Origin: JABLTI01 sp030629105
GTDB lineage: Archaea > Asgardarchaeota > Heimdallarchaeia > JABLTI01
Assembly (NCBI GenBank): GCA_030629105.1
Contig: DAOVPS010000082.1
Coordinates: 1 to 13,293, forward strand
DNA: 13,293 bases
Reading direction: 5' to 3'
Part shown: positions 1 to 7,078 of the stretch, in pieces
Position numbering within the stretch: position 1 is the stretch's first letter
Layout of the letters: each line of letters opens with the position of its first letter
Program-made: the position numbers and the translations under genes
The notes under the pieces: generated by a model
What the model saw: only the letters and a program-made list of their open reading frames with translations
The model's database searches: none
What the model was told of the DNA's origin: nothing

Positions 1-617
1 ACAAGTTCCTTAGTTAATTCTTTTAATAGTTTCTTGGATTCTCCATCATTTAGATTTGCTAGTGCAGATGCTGATGCCCAACTAACTTGATATTCTGCAT
101 CAGAATAGAATGCTTGAATTAATGCTCCCTTAGCTTTTTTGTCTTTGATTTCTCCTAGAGCTTTTGCTGCTTCCATACGAACCTCAAAATGTGAATCTTT
201 AGTTAAAGCACTAACTAATGATTTCACTGCTTTTTTATCCCCAATTTTTCCTAGAGAAATCGCAGCCCATTCTCTTACACTTGATTCAGGATCATTTCGA
301 AGCACCCTAATTAGCGTTAAGGTTGCCTTCTTATCTTCGAGCTCCCCAAGTGTTTCAACCGCTTTCATTCTAGTGATCCATGATTCGTTTCTAAGTAAAC
401 GAACTAGCATCTGTGTTGCTTTTTTGCTATTAATATCACTCAAAGCACTTGCTGCAAAACTCTTAATCTCATTATCTTCTTCCTGATTAAGATGCTTCAC
501 TAGAATCTTTACTGCCGTCTCATCACCCAAATTCCCTAATTTGGTTATGGCTGCACATTTTTCCTCTTTATCGCTAGCGTTAGCTAACTGTTTCATTAGT
601 ATATTTACATCAGCCAA
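1..617 (-). CDS. HEAT-repeat (PBS-lyase-type) protein, C-terminus beyond window
   Basis: Reading the minus strand from 617 gives one open frame of about 205 codons that runs off the left edge without a stop. It consists of successive ~31-residue helical repeats. Each carries a DKKA or DETA turn, an L-x-x-L helix and a VR-x-x-AA-x-ALG-x-I helix, for example 'VREWAAISLGKIGDKKA' and 'VRMEAAKALGEIKDKKA'. This is the signature of HEAT/PBS-lyase repeats, which form superhelical protein-binding scaffolds. At least five or six repeats are present, with no catalytic domain in the visible part. I chose the TTG at 617 because GAGGGG lies about 7 bases upstream and an in-frame TAA is only a few codons further up. 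An ATG at 596 is the alternative. The partner and process are unknown. It is divergent from the carbamate kinase gene across a 179-base AT-rich spacer. Confidence 0.85.
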   Translation of the reverse strand, partial: MADVNILMKQLANASDKEEKCAAITKLGNLGDETAVKILVKHLNQEEDNEIKSFAASALSDINSKKATQMLVRLLRNESWITRMKAVETLGELEDKKATLTLIRVLRNDPESSVREWAAISLGKIGDKKAVKSLVSALTKDSHFEVRMEAAKALGEIKDKKAKGALIQAFYSDAEYQVSWASASALANLNDGESKKLLKELTKEL

Positions 618-796
618 TTGGCTACCCCTCGGTAAATATTATATTTGCTGATTTCATATATTAGATTTTAGTATTTTTACTGCAATAGAGTAAATTTATG
701 TATATAATTTCTTTTTTTTGAGAAGATTTTTATAGATATTCCATAGAGTATAACCTCTTTATTATGTTAAGACGAAGAATTTGGGATTGATATATT
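618..796. promoter_or_regulatory. AT-rich divergent spacer with candidate TATA boxes
   Basis: This spacer separates the HEAT-repeat gene (-) from carbamate kinase (+). TATA-like stretches occur around 694-708 (TTATGTATATAA) and 727-735 (TTTTATAGA). The latter is about 65 bases before the kinase ATG and could serve it. The former also reads as TATA-like on the minus strand and could serve the HEAT gene. The kinase start has only a weak ribosome-binding site. The spacer is so AT-rich that the boxes may be chance; no other structure is seen. Confidence 0.3.
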
Positions 797-1750
797 ATGA
801 CTAAAAAACTGGTTGCTATTGCTTTAGGAGGAAATATGATCCTCCAGAAAGGTCAACCGAAGACCTATGAACAACAAATGGAAAATCTTAGAAAGGCAAC
901 CAAAGTTATAGTTAATATCATCAAAAAGGGGTACGGAGTCATTCTAACTCATGGGAATGGTCCACAAGTAGGAAATATACTTGTGCAACAAAAATCAGGT
1001 ATGACAGAAGGGATACCTGAACAACCTCTCAGTATCTGTGGAGCTATGTCTCAAGGACAAATTGGTTTCATGATTCAAACTGCTTTAGAAGAACAATTAT
1101 ACAAACATGATATTCATGAAAAAAGAGTGGTAGCTATTATTACTCGAGCAGTTGTTAATCATAAAGACACGGCTTTTAAGGAACCAACAAAACCTATTGG
1201 TCCGTTTTATTCAGAAGAAGAAGCAATCAAGCTTCATAAGGAAACTAAAGACACTTACATAAATGATGCTGGTCGGGGTTTTAGAAAAGTTGTTCCATCT
1301 CCTATTCCTTTAGAAATTCTTGAAGGCCCTACTATTAGACGGTGCGTAGAGGAAGGAGATATAGTTATAGCCGTAGGAGGTGGGGGAATACCTGTTGCTC
1401 AAGAGAATGGCACTTATGTTGATGTAGATGCAGTTATTGATAAGGATAGAGCCACAGAAGTATTAGCAACCCAAATTGATGCTGATATTTTGATGCTTTT
1501 AACGGATGTCTCAAACGCATATCTTAATTATGGGAAAGAAAATCAGCAAAAAATAGAAAAAATCGAAATTTCAAAATTACAGAAAATATTTGATGAAGGT
1601 CATTTCGCAAAAGGAAGTATGGGTCCAAAAGTAGAATCTGCAATACAATTTATCGAATATGGTGGGAAACTCTCAATTATTACTTCACCTGAAAATGCAA
1701 TAGCTGCTATAGATGATAAAAGTGGAACTCGAGTAGTGAAAAAAATATAA
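797..1750 (+). CDS. arcC: Carbamate kinase
   Basis: This 317-residue protein has the usual length of carbamate kinase, a cytosolic amino-acid-kinase-fold enzyme that reversibly transfers phosphate between ATP/ADP and carbamate/carbamoyl phosphate. In catabolism it makes ATP from carbamoyl phosphate. The family motifs are in order: the N-terminal LGGN glycine loop (residues 10-13), THGNGPQVG (51-59), GRGFRKVVPSP (159-169), AVGGGGIPV (192-200), the VDAVIDKDRA segment (210-219) with Asp215-Lys216-Asp217, LLTDVSNAYLNYG (234-246) and GSMGPKV (273-279). The protein is complete and nothing essential is missing. The ATG at 797 gives the normal N-terminus; GGGATTG upstream is a weak ribosome-binding site. 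No arginine deiminase, ornithine carbamoyltransferase or purine/allantoin-degradation gene is adjacent, so the source of carbamoyl phosphate cannot be read from context. Its stop codon directly abuts the stop of the convergent gene. Confidence 0.95.
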   Translation: MTKKLVAIALGGNMILQKGQPKTYEQQMENLRKATKVIVNIIKKGYGVILTHGNGPQVGNILVQQKSGMTEGIPEQPLSICGAMSQGQIGFMIQTALEEQLYKHDIHEKRVVAIITRAVVNHKDTAFKEPTKPIGPFYSEEEAIKLHKETKDTYINDAGRGFRKVVPSPIPLEILEGPTIRRCVEEGDIVIAVGGGGIPVAQENGTYVDVDAVIDKDRATEVLATQIDADILMLLTDVSNAYLNYGKENQQKIEKIEISKLQKIFDEGHFAKGSMGPKVESAIQFIEYGGKLSIITSPENAIAAIDDKSGTRVVKKI

Positions 1751-2680
1751 TTAATCTTCTCCTTCTTTGACAATATCAATGAATTGTCTACAGATAAACA
1801 TATAATCTTCGAATTGTACTCCCGCTATGGTTATTATTTTTTCAACATTTAGAAGTGATTGTTGTTTCTCTACCAAATCAGTTTTTGCAAATGATATCTT
1901 CATAATTAATTCATATGACAGTTCTATTAATCGAGCAGCATATTCGTATGATTCTTCGATTAGTTCTACAATTGTGAGATAATCATCAGTATCTGCTACT
2001 TTAGAGATAATTAATCCCCATTCATCAAATTTTTGTAACCACTCAAAAGAAGTGGATGCAAAAACATCATCCACCATACTCAATTCTGTCATCCAAGTTA
2101 ACCAGTTCAAAGCAGAAATTTGTTGTTTGAAGATAATTCCTTTTGATTTATCCAATTTAGAGGTTTCTTTTATTGACTTCTTATCATCAGCCATTGATTG
2201 GGCGAGTTTTATGAGTGAACTGTAAATTTCATTTGCTTTATTCAGTATATAGCTACATCCTAAACGGATTTTTTCATCTATAGTTAATCTTGATTGAAAA
2301 GCAGGACTTGATGCAATAAGCACCTTAAATAAACATGTGGAACAGAAATCAATTTCCGCACTTTGAAATTCACTTGTATTTAAATCAAGAAGGTAAACTG
2401 AATCTCTGATATCCTCCCACATAATATCTCTGTTATCCATTCTCAGATGCATCTTACGACTTGTACAATAAAGTCTAGAATCTCTATCTATCTCAAGAGT
2501 AAAAAGACATGTTGTAATACCCGGAACTTCTGATGCTACTGGAGCTAACTCATCACTCCAATCGATGTGAACAAGTGGATCAATCACCACTTCCAAAACT
2601 TTATCATTATTTACACAAAGATAACTATCACCAAGGTCTCTAAGAAATGGACAAGCTTTAACATATTTAATTTTCTTCAC
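1751..2680 (-). CDS. Cysteine-containing protein of unknown function
   Basis: I do not recognise this ~309-residue soluble protein. The N-terminal third (residues ~1-120) is mixed alpha/beta and carries cysteines at 10, 22, 58, 72, 113 and 116, with a CPFLRDLGDSYLC start and an FCSTC motif. This spacing suggests a zinc or Fe-S site, but that is inference. The C-terminal two thirds (~135-305) are almost entirely helical, with acidic and aromatic residues and no membrane segment. The frame is open to a TTG at 2740. I prefer the GTG at 2680 because GGGTGAT, a good ribosome-binding site, lies about 8 bases upstream and the protein then begins MKKIKYVKAC. An AT-rich TATTTAAA on the minus strand near 2783 could be its promoter. 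It converges on carbamate kinase with zero bases between the stop codons, and lies downstream of the TatD gene on the same strand. Confidence 0.7.
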   Translation of the reverse strand: MKKIKYVKACPFLRDLGDSYLCVNNDKVLEVVIDPLVHIDWSDELAPVASEVPGITTCLFTLEIDRDSRLYCTSRKMHLRMDNRDIMWEDIRDSVYLLDLNTSEFQSAEIDFCSTCLFKVLIASSPAFQSRLTIDEKIRLGCSYILNKANEIYSSLIKLAQSMADDKKSIKETSKLDKSKGIIFKQQISALNWLTWMTELSMVDDVFASTSFEWLQKFDEWGLIISKVADTDDYLTIVELIEESYEYAARLIELSYELIMKISFAKTDLVEKQQSLLNVEKIITIAGVQFEDYMFICRQFIDIVKEGED

Positions 2681-2822
2681 TAAAGATATCACCCTTGTAA
2701 TAGTTCCCAATGTGTGTTGCGTACGAGAAGCCAAACACAAAAGGAAATTTGTCTGTCAGATATTAATCAAAAGCTTGTTTTAAATAGAAAAGCGTTTTGT
2801 TGAGGGCAAGAAAAATGCGGTT

Positions 2823-3584
2823 CTAATTCTTCAAATAATTTTCAAAGTTTTCTTTCACAATTTCAGCAAAATTATCTGGTTGAATCTTTAATTCTTTTGC
2901 AATTTCTTTACACAGAACTGGCATAAGTGCAGGAGTTCCTTGTTCACCTTGGAATTTTACTGGACCATCTGATTCCGTAAGAATTCTACGTTGATCAACT
3001 AAATCCAGAACTTTTCGATGTTTTCTGCTTCGAATAAAATTAGGATTAATAGAAAAATATCCTCCTAAATCTATTAGCTTCTTTAGTGTTTTTTCCGGTC
3101 CAGAATACCAATGACAACAAAAATTAACATTCAGATTTGAGGTTGACAACATTTCATATAATTCATCTTCTGCACCTGTTAAATGCAACATTAATGATTT
3201 CTTGTTATTATTAGCTATTTCGATAAAATGTTTTAAAACTCGATTTTGTTGTTCCCACCGTTCTTTTTCTTTTATGTGATATTGATCTAATCCTACTTCT
3301 CCAATAAAAGCAACTTTTGGGTCTTTGGCTAGTCCCTGAAATATCATTAATTCTTGTTCACTGAATTTATGGGCTCCCCACGGATGCCGTCCAATACCTG
3401 CTAGAATTATACTTGGATATTTCTTTGCTATCTCAATATTTCGTTGTGATTCTCTTATATTAGTAGCTACTGCACCAATTCTTTCTATGTTATATTCATT
3501 CCAGTCCAGCAAAAGATCATCTATTCGTTTGAAAAAATACTTATCAGAAATATGTACATGACAGTCAATATAGGTCATTTTCAT
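2823..3584 (-). CDS. TatD-family metal-dependent hydrolase
   Basis: This 253-residue protein has the usual TatD length and is a TIM-barrel hydrolase of the amidohydrolase superfamily. Members are metal-dependent nucleases or uncharacterised phosphoesterases. All expected metal ligands are visible: the N-terminal HVH pair (His9, His11), Glu96 in GEVGLD, His134 in LHLTG, His158 in CHWYSG and Asp206 in ESDGP. The GRHPW motif (residues 66-70) is the usual G-x-HP strand. It therefore looks catalytically intact; the substrate is unknown. The ATG at 3584 is chosen, with a second ATG two codons later as alternative; the ribosome-binding site is weak. The gene is divergent from the EamA transporter (97-base spacer) and followed after ~140 bases by the unknown protein on the same strand, so co-transcription with that gene is possible but not shown. 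Confidence 0.9.
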   Translation of the reverse strand: MKMTYIDCHVHISDKYFFKRIDDLLLDWNEYNIERIGAVATNIRESQRNIEIAKKYPSIILAGIGRHPWGAHKFSEQELMIFQGLAKDPKVAFIGEVGLDQYHIKEKERWEQQNRVLKHFIEIANNNKKSLMLHLTGAEDELYEMLSTSNLNVNFCCHWYSGPEKTLKKLIDLGGYFSINPNFIRSRKHRKVLDLVDQRRILTESDGPVKFQGEQGTPALMPVLCKEIAKELKIQPDNFAEIVKENFENYLKN

Positions 3585-3681
3585 TACAACCGTTTTTGCT
3601 CTTACAAATATGTAGACGATAATTAATCATCTATCTTTTTAAGTAATGAATTTATTGTTTTCTTCTTGAGGAAGTTTTTCA

Positions 3682-4665
3682 TTGTCAGAGAAAGATGAAT
3701 TGCCTGTTGTTGTAGTAACAGATCTATCTATAGAGGAACTCTCAGAAGATTCTGATGGAATCACCTCTAAAGCAGGGTCTGCATTCACTTGGCAAGTCAT
3801 CACCATGTTAATTATAGTTATTCTTGCATGGTCTACACCTAATGTAATAGGAGAATATCTAACAAATAACAGTGGACTCACTCCTATACAAATAAGCGCA
3901 ATAAGATACTTGCCTGCTGCTTTAACATTAGTATTGGTTTGTCTTGCAACAAAAAGAGGAAAACAACTTCTAATCGATCTAAAAGAAAAACCCATTCATC
4001 TGTTAATCGCATCTCTAATTTTAGCTTCATTTGTGTTATTTCAAATGTATTCAGTTAAATTTACAACTGCTTCTGCTTCTTCTTTTCTCTTAAATGTGAA
4101 TCCGGTACTTACTTTTGTCTTATCAATAATAATTTTGAAAGAACGACATAAATGGTGGGGAGCAATTGGAGTCTTAATTTCTTTTGTAGGAGTTTTTTTC
4201 ATAGCAGTTGATGTTAGAGAGCTATCAACAATTTTTTCCAGTGAAACCTCTCTAGGAAACCTATTGGGATTCATGTCAGGGGTTGCATGGGCTGCTTATA
4301 CTGTTTATCTAAAGAAGTTTCTAAAAGAAAGAGATCCAATTACAACAACAACCTGGACATTGAGTATCAGTGCGATAATTCTTCTTGTAGTAATGCTTGC
4401 TGCTGACAGAAGTTTCACATCAGCAACAAAATATTATCATATTCTTACCCTGGTTTTCATGGGAGTTGTACCAACCGCCATTGCCTTTACTCTCTGGTTT
4501 GAGATTATTAGAAGAATTCCTGTTCAGAAAGCTAGTGTCTTTCAATTCTTGATACCTATTATTGCTACTTTGTTTGCTCTAGCTATGAAAGAATATCCTG
4601 ATTGGTTCTTTGCTCTTGGTGGGGTATTAATTATTGGGGGATTGTATATTACACAAAAATCCTAA
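3682..4665 (+). CDS. EamA-family (drug/metabolite superfamily) transporter
   Basis: This 327-residue integral membrane protein has about ten predicted transmembrane helices in two five-helix EamA repeats, spanning roughly residues 36-176 and 190-325. Family features include the first-repeat helix ending in AIRYLPAALTL, the SFLLNVNPVLTFVLSIIILKE segment near the repeat end and its second-repeat equivalent VFQFLIPIIATLFALAMKE. Such permeases usually export or exchange amino acids, metabolites or drugs; the substrate cannot be read here. An acidic ~35-residue N-terminal tail precedes the first helix. The start is TTG at 3682, supported by GAGGAAG (3668-3674) at a 7-base distance; no in-frame ATG gives a full first helix. 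It appears to be a single-gene transcription unit, ending at a strong hairpin immediately after the stop codon. Confidence 0.9.
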   Translation: MSEKDELPVVVVTDLSIEELSEDSDGITSKAGSAFTWQVITMLIIVILAWSTPNVIGEYLTNNSGLTPIQISAIRYLPAALTLVLVCLATKRGKQLLIDLKEKPIHLLIASLILASFVLFQMYSVKFTTASASSFLLNVNPVLTFVLSIIILKERHKWWGAIGVLISFVGVFFIAVDVRELSTIFSSETSLGNLLGFMSGVAWAAYTVYLKKFLKERDPITTTTWTLSISAIILLVVMLAADRSFTSATKYYHILTLVFMGVVPTAIAFTLWFEIIRRIPVQKASVFQFLIPIIATLFALAMKEYPDWFFALGGVLIIGGLYITQKS

Positions 4666-4696
4666 AAACCGCCAAGGAAAGGCGGTTTCTCTTTTC
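4666..4696. terminator. Perfect 8-bp hairpin terminator between convergent genes
   Basis: Starting right after the transporter stop codon, AAACCGCC (4666-4673) pairs perfectly with GGCGGTTT (4681-4688) around an AAGGAAA loop. It is followed on the plus strand by TCTCTTTT. Read on the minus strand, the same hairpin is followed by TTAGGATTTTT, so it can serve the convergent M24 gene too. The shape is that of a bidirectional intrinsic terminator. Confidence 0.8.
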
Positions 4697-4703
4697 TCTG
4701 AAT

Positions 4704-5900
4704 TCACAGATCGATAATTAATGACTCGAGATCTCGAGGGTAATAAGTCAACATTTCTGAACCATCTTCAGTTATGAGTACAGTATCAGAATGTCTAAAA
4801 CCAGCGAAATTATGAATGTAGATTCCAGGTTCAACTGTAAACACCATTCCAGGTTTCATGATGACTTTAGAACCAATGTCTAGAAATGGTCGTTCATGTC
4901 CTTCCATACCAATCGCATGCCCTGTATGGTGTTCCACCAGGTCCCAGACACCTTCATCTTTGAAGACTTTACGAGCTGCTCTGTCAACATCTGCATTCTT
5001 AACATTTGGACCAAACGCATTTAACGCTGCATCTTGAGCTTTATACATTATGTTAAAGTATTTCACCTGCTTTTCAGATGGTTCACCCATGAACATAGTG
5101 CGTTCGAGTTCGCTTCGATATCCTCCGACATTGGAACCTGCTCCTGTAACCAAAGTATCACCTGATTTGAAGAAATTATTTCCAGTAGTTGCATGTGGAA
5201 TTGCTGACCCAGCCCCGATTTGTCCTCTATAACCAGCAGCAGCACATATTGCACCACTTAAAGGTTTGAAGGATGGACCCAAAGTTTTCAACATCACTCG
5301 AGATGCTTCAGCATTAACTCCATTAACAACTTCAATTTCAGAAGCACCAACATAGGTGTACTCTTGTAATAATTGATGGGCAAGGTTACCCCACTTACAG
5401 CTTTCCTTTATTAGAGCTATTTCTTCTTCATCCTTGATAACTCGCATATCCATTATCAATTCATTTAGAATTGTAATTTTCGCTTTTGGAACAATCTCTG
5501 CTAATTTTGGTCCCAAATAGCCCCAATAATTTGGAGCTCCAGGAGAATCTGCAGCTATTTCTTTATCTCCTAATCCACGTTCCATTAATCCTTTCGCAAA
5601 ATGTTTCATCGGATGTATTTCATCTGGGTATTCAAAATAGCTAAAAACATCAGGAACTAAAGGAACAGTATCTTTTACTTGGTTAACTTCTAATTCAGGT
5701 ACAAATAATCCCAAATCACCATCTGTTGGTAAAACCAGCGCAATGGGTCTTTCAGTTGGGATGTGATGAAATCCTGTCAAGTAAAATATACTTCTTGTAT
5801 TAAAGAAAATCATTCCCTTCAAATTTTTTGCTTGTAAAACAGATCTAATTTTTTCTATCCTTTTTACTTGCATTTTTTCAGAAATCTTTACTAAAACCAA
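4704..5900 (-). CDS. M24-family peptidase-like protein (Xaa-Pro dipeptidase/creatinase fold), metal site degraded
   Basis: This 398-residue protein has the length and two-domain layout of prolidase-type M24 proteins: a creatinase-type N-terminal domain (~residues 12-150) and a pita-bread C-terminal domain (~160-395). The GHAIG motif (His328), TVEPGIY (Glu357) and PH at 235-236 are conserved. The other metal ligands are not. By motif spacing, the first Asp is Gly253 (in VTGAGS), the second Asp is Glu264 (in GYRSELERT) and the final Glu is Ser371 (in FRHSD, where R-x-E-D is usual). It is therefore probably not a normal dimetal aminopeptidase. Creatinase, which shares the fold without metals, or another C-N hydrolase or lyase is more likely; the substrate is unknown. 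The start is TTG at 5900 with AAGGTGA (5907-5913 on the plus coordinates) just upstream. It follows the iron-sulfur gene by 71 bases on the same strand. Confidence 0.85.
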   Translation of the reverse strand: MVLVKISEKMQVKRIEKIRSVLQAKNLKGMIFFNTRSIFYLTGFHHIPTERPIALVLPTDGDLGLFVPELEVNQVKDTVPLVPDVFSYFEYPDEIHPMKHFAKGLMERGLGDKEIAADSPGAPNYWGYLGPKLAEIVPKAKITILNELIMDMRVIKDEEEIALIKESCKWGNLAHQLLQEYTYVGASEIEVVNGVNAEASRVMLKTLGPSFKPLSGAICAAAGYRGQIGAGSAIPHATTGNNFFKSGDTLVTGAGSNVGGYRSELERTMFMGEPSEKQVKYFNIMYKAQDAALNAFGPNVKNADVDRAARKVFKDEGVWDLVEHHTGHAIGMEGHERPFLDIGSKVIMKPGMVFTVEPGIYIHNFAGFRHSDTVLITEDGSEMLTYYPRDLESLIIDL

Positions 5901-5945
5901 ATCATTTCACCTTAGATTCTTTTTAGGATGTTATAATCTAGTTAG

Positions 5946-5968
5946 CAAAAAAAGATTTCTGAGAAATT
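5946..5968 (-). terminator. Small hairpin followed by T7 between the Fe-S and M24 genes
   Basis: On the minus strand just after the Fe-S gene stop, ATTTC-TCA-GAAAT forms a 5-bp stem with a 3-base loop, followed by C and seven T (5953-5947). It looks like a weak intrinsic terminator and suggests that the downstream M24 gene may have its own promoter; an ATTATAA box lies at 5937-5931 on the minus strand. The stem is short and AT-only apart from one G-C pair, so it is less convincing than the other two hairpins. Confidence 0.4.
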
Positions 5969-5971
5969 ACT

Positions 5972-6814
5972 TCAATTGACATCTACTGCAGATGAGATTC
6001 TTTTGATTGTTTCATTGATAAAGTCAGGCTCTTGTATTATCATTTGTATGGTTTCTTGCTTACAAATACTTATACATCGCCCACAAGCTCGACAAATATC
6101 TTCATTGATTACCGCTTTCCCTTCATGTAATGCGATAGCGTTTACGAAACAAATGCCTTGTGTACAATCTTCGCACCCAATACATTTGTCGTTTATCTTT
6201 ACATTTAGTCCTGGCATTTTTGCGAAATTACGACTTATCTTTACATTTAGATCCGGAAGCATTTTCCATAAACAACAACATTCGCAGCAATTACAAACGG
6301 TAAGTAATTTGTGACCAGGTTTCACATCTAACCATTGCTTATCTAATTTATTTCTTCCAATTAATTGTATCAATCCCGCTTCTTGGCAACGCTTTATGTG
6401 TTCCTTGGCTTCAACCTTAGAAACTAGTTTTCCATATGATGGATCAATTTGTAGAACAGCTTCTCCCATAAATAAACAGCCAAGTTTACTAGAGTAGTTT
6501 TCACACTGAGTTGATTCTCTACATAAACAGAAATTCATAACCCAAAGATGTTCTGCTTCCTCAATGAATTTATCAATAATCTGAGTAGGAATAATAATAT
6601 CATCTTGTTGTGGAATTGTTTTTCCTATTTGAATGCTCTTGGTTGCTGATTTTTCAATAGCTTCTTTATTTGGCAGATAAAAAATCATGTCATCTTTGAA
6701 GAGTAGAGAATCGATAATCTGTTTAAATCCCGGAACTCGTGTAAGCTTCGCTAGAATGAATCGACTGCCAAAAGACTTCTTTAGTAATTCAATAAACCAA
6801 CGAGGTCGAGTCAT
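5972..6814 (-). CDS. Cysteine-rich protein with C-terminal 2[4Fe-4S] ferredoxin domain
   Basis: This 280-residue soluble protein belongs to a family that I know from anaerobic archaea and sulfate-reducer-type bacteria, annotated only as 4Fe-4S binding. Residues ~92-115 carry NFCLCRESTQC...LGC (Cys96, 98, 104, 113). Residues 152-157 carry GRNKLD, and 174-181 hold the dense CNCCECCC cluster. The C-terminus is a bacterial-type double ferredoxin: CIGCEDCTQGIC (211-222) and CRACGRCISIC (241-251). The first ferredoxin motif has four residues before its last Cys instead of the usual three, and neither has the usual following proline. The N-terminal ~85 residues have no cysteine. It probably binds several Fe-S clusters and works in electron transfer; the partner is unknown. 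The ATG at 6814 has only a weak GAGAT site upstream. An M24 gene follows after 71 bases. Confidence 0.85.
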   Translation of the reverse strand: MTRPRWFIELLKKSFGSRFILAKLTRVPGFKQIIDSLLFKDDMIFYLPNKEAIEKSATKSIQIGKTIPQQDDIIIPTQIIDKFIEEAEHLWVMNFCLCRESTQCENYSSKLGCLFMGEAVLQIDPSYGKLVSKVEAKEHIKRCQEAGLIQLIGRNKLDKQWLDVKPGHKLLTVCNCCECCCLWKMLPDLNVKISRNFAKMPGLNVKINDKCIGCEDCTQGICFVNAIALHEGKAVINEDICRACGRCISICKQETIQMIIQEPDFINETIKRISSAVDVN

Positions 6815-6844
6815 TACTATCTCTTTTATGTAATTGTTATTTCT

Positions 6845-6991
6845 TTATGATTCTTTCTCCTTGATATACACAAAGGTTTTTAAAAAATGATTCTTGAATT
6901 TCATTAGGTCTAAATCATGACAGGATATCACTTTCCGAACTAACCATTCCGATATTTTTTCTTTGGTTAGTTGTAGGAATGTTGAAATCAT
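6845..6991 (-). CDS. Possible 48-residue small protein (doubtful)
   Basis: An open frame upstream of the Fe-S gene on the same strand could encode a 48-residue, charged, mainly helical protein beginning MISTFLQLTKEK and ending in YIKEKES. Its stop is 30 bases before the Fe-S gene start. I recognise no family. The frame stays open further upstream, to 7132, but that would overlap the prolyl-tRNA synthetase start and the added part is Phe-rich and unlikely. No clear ribosome-binding site precedes the ATG, and TATA-like sequences for the Fe-S gene (near 6878-6888) lie inside it. It may well be non-coding spacer. Confidence 0.25.
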   Translation of the reverse strand: MISTFLQLTKEKISEWLVRKVISCHDLDLMKFKNHFLKTFVYIKEKES

Positions 6992-7032
6992 TTGTCTTCT
7001 AAACAAAGACCGAAATTTCTTCAAAACAAAAC

Positions 7033-7078
7033 GGAGGAAGAAATGACTTTGAAAATAGGTGAATATGTTCCAGAATGA
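7033..7078 (+). promoter_or_regulatory. Strong ribosome-binding site and 11-codon upstream reading frame overlapping the proS start
   Basis: GGAGGAAG (7033-7040) is the best Shine-Dalgarno sequence in this spacer. It is correctly placed for the ATG at 7043, which opens an 11-codon frame (MTLKIGEYVPE) ending in TGA at 7076-7078. It is too far (about 19 bases) to serve the GTG at 7059 directly. The short frame overlaps the synthetase start in another reading frame, so it could be a translational-coupling leader or the remains of a frameshifted N-terminus. Confidence 0.4.

Noticed and set aside
139..486. Plus-strand open frame, 115 codons
   Set aside because: It is the reverse shadow of the HEAT-repeat gene, whose minus-strand frame shows clear repeats; the plus-strand product is a Ser/Leu-rich sequence without pattern.
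3618..3631. Near-palindrome GATAATTAATCATC between the TatD and EamA genes
   Set aside because: One mismatch per arm and a pure A/T centre in a very AT-rich spacer; not distinguishable from chance as an operator.
3639..3995. Minus-strand open frame, 118 codons
   Set aside because: It lies opposite the start of the EamA transporter, which has a good ribosome-binding site and family-like helices; the minus product has no recognisable feature.
5976..6314. Plus-strand open frame, 112 codons
   Set aside because: It is the antisense of the conserved ferredoxin part of the Fe-S protein gene.
6815..7058. Possible tRNA or structured RNA in the spacer before proS
   Set aside because: No cloverleaf, T-loop motif or extended stem is visible; the spacer is AT-rich, with only a doubtful small reading frame.
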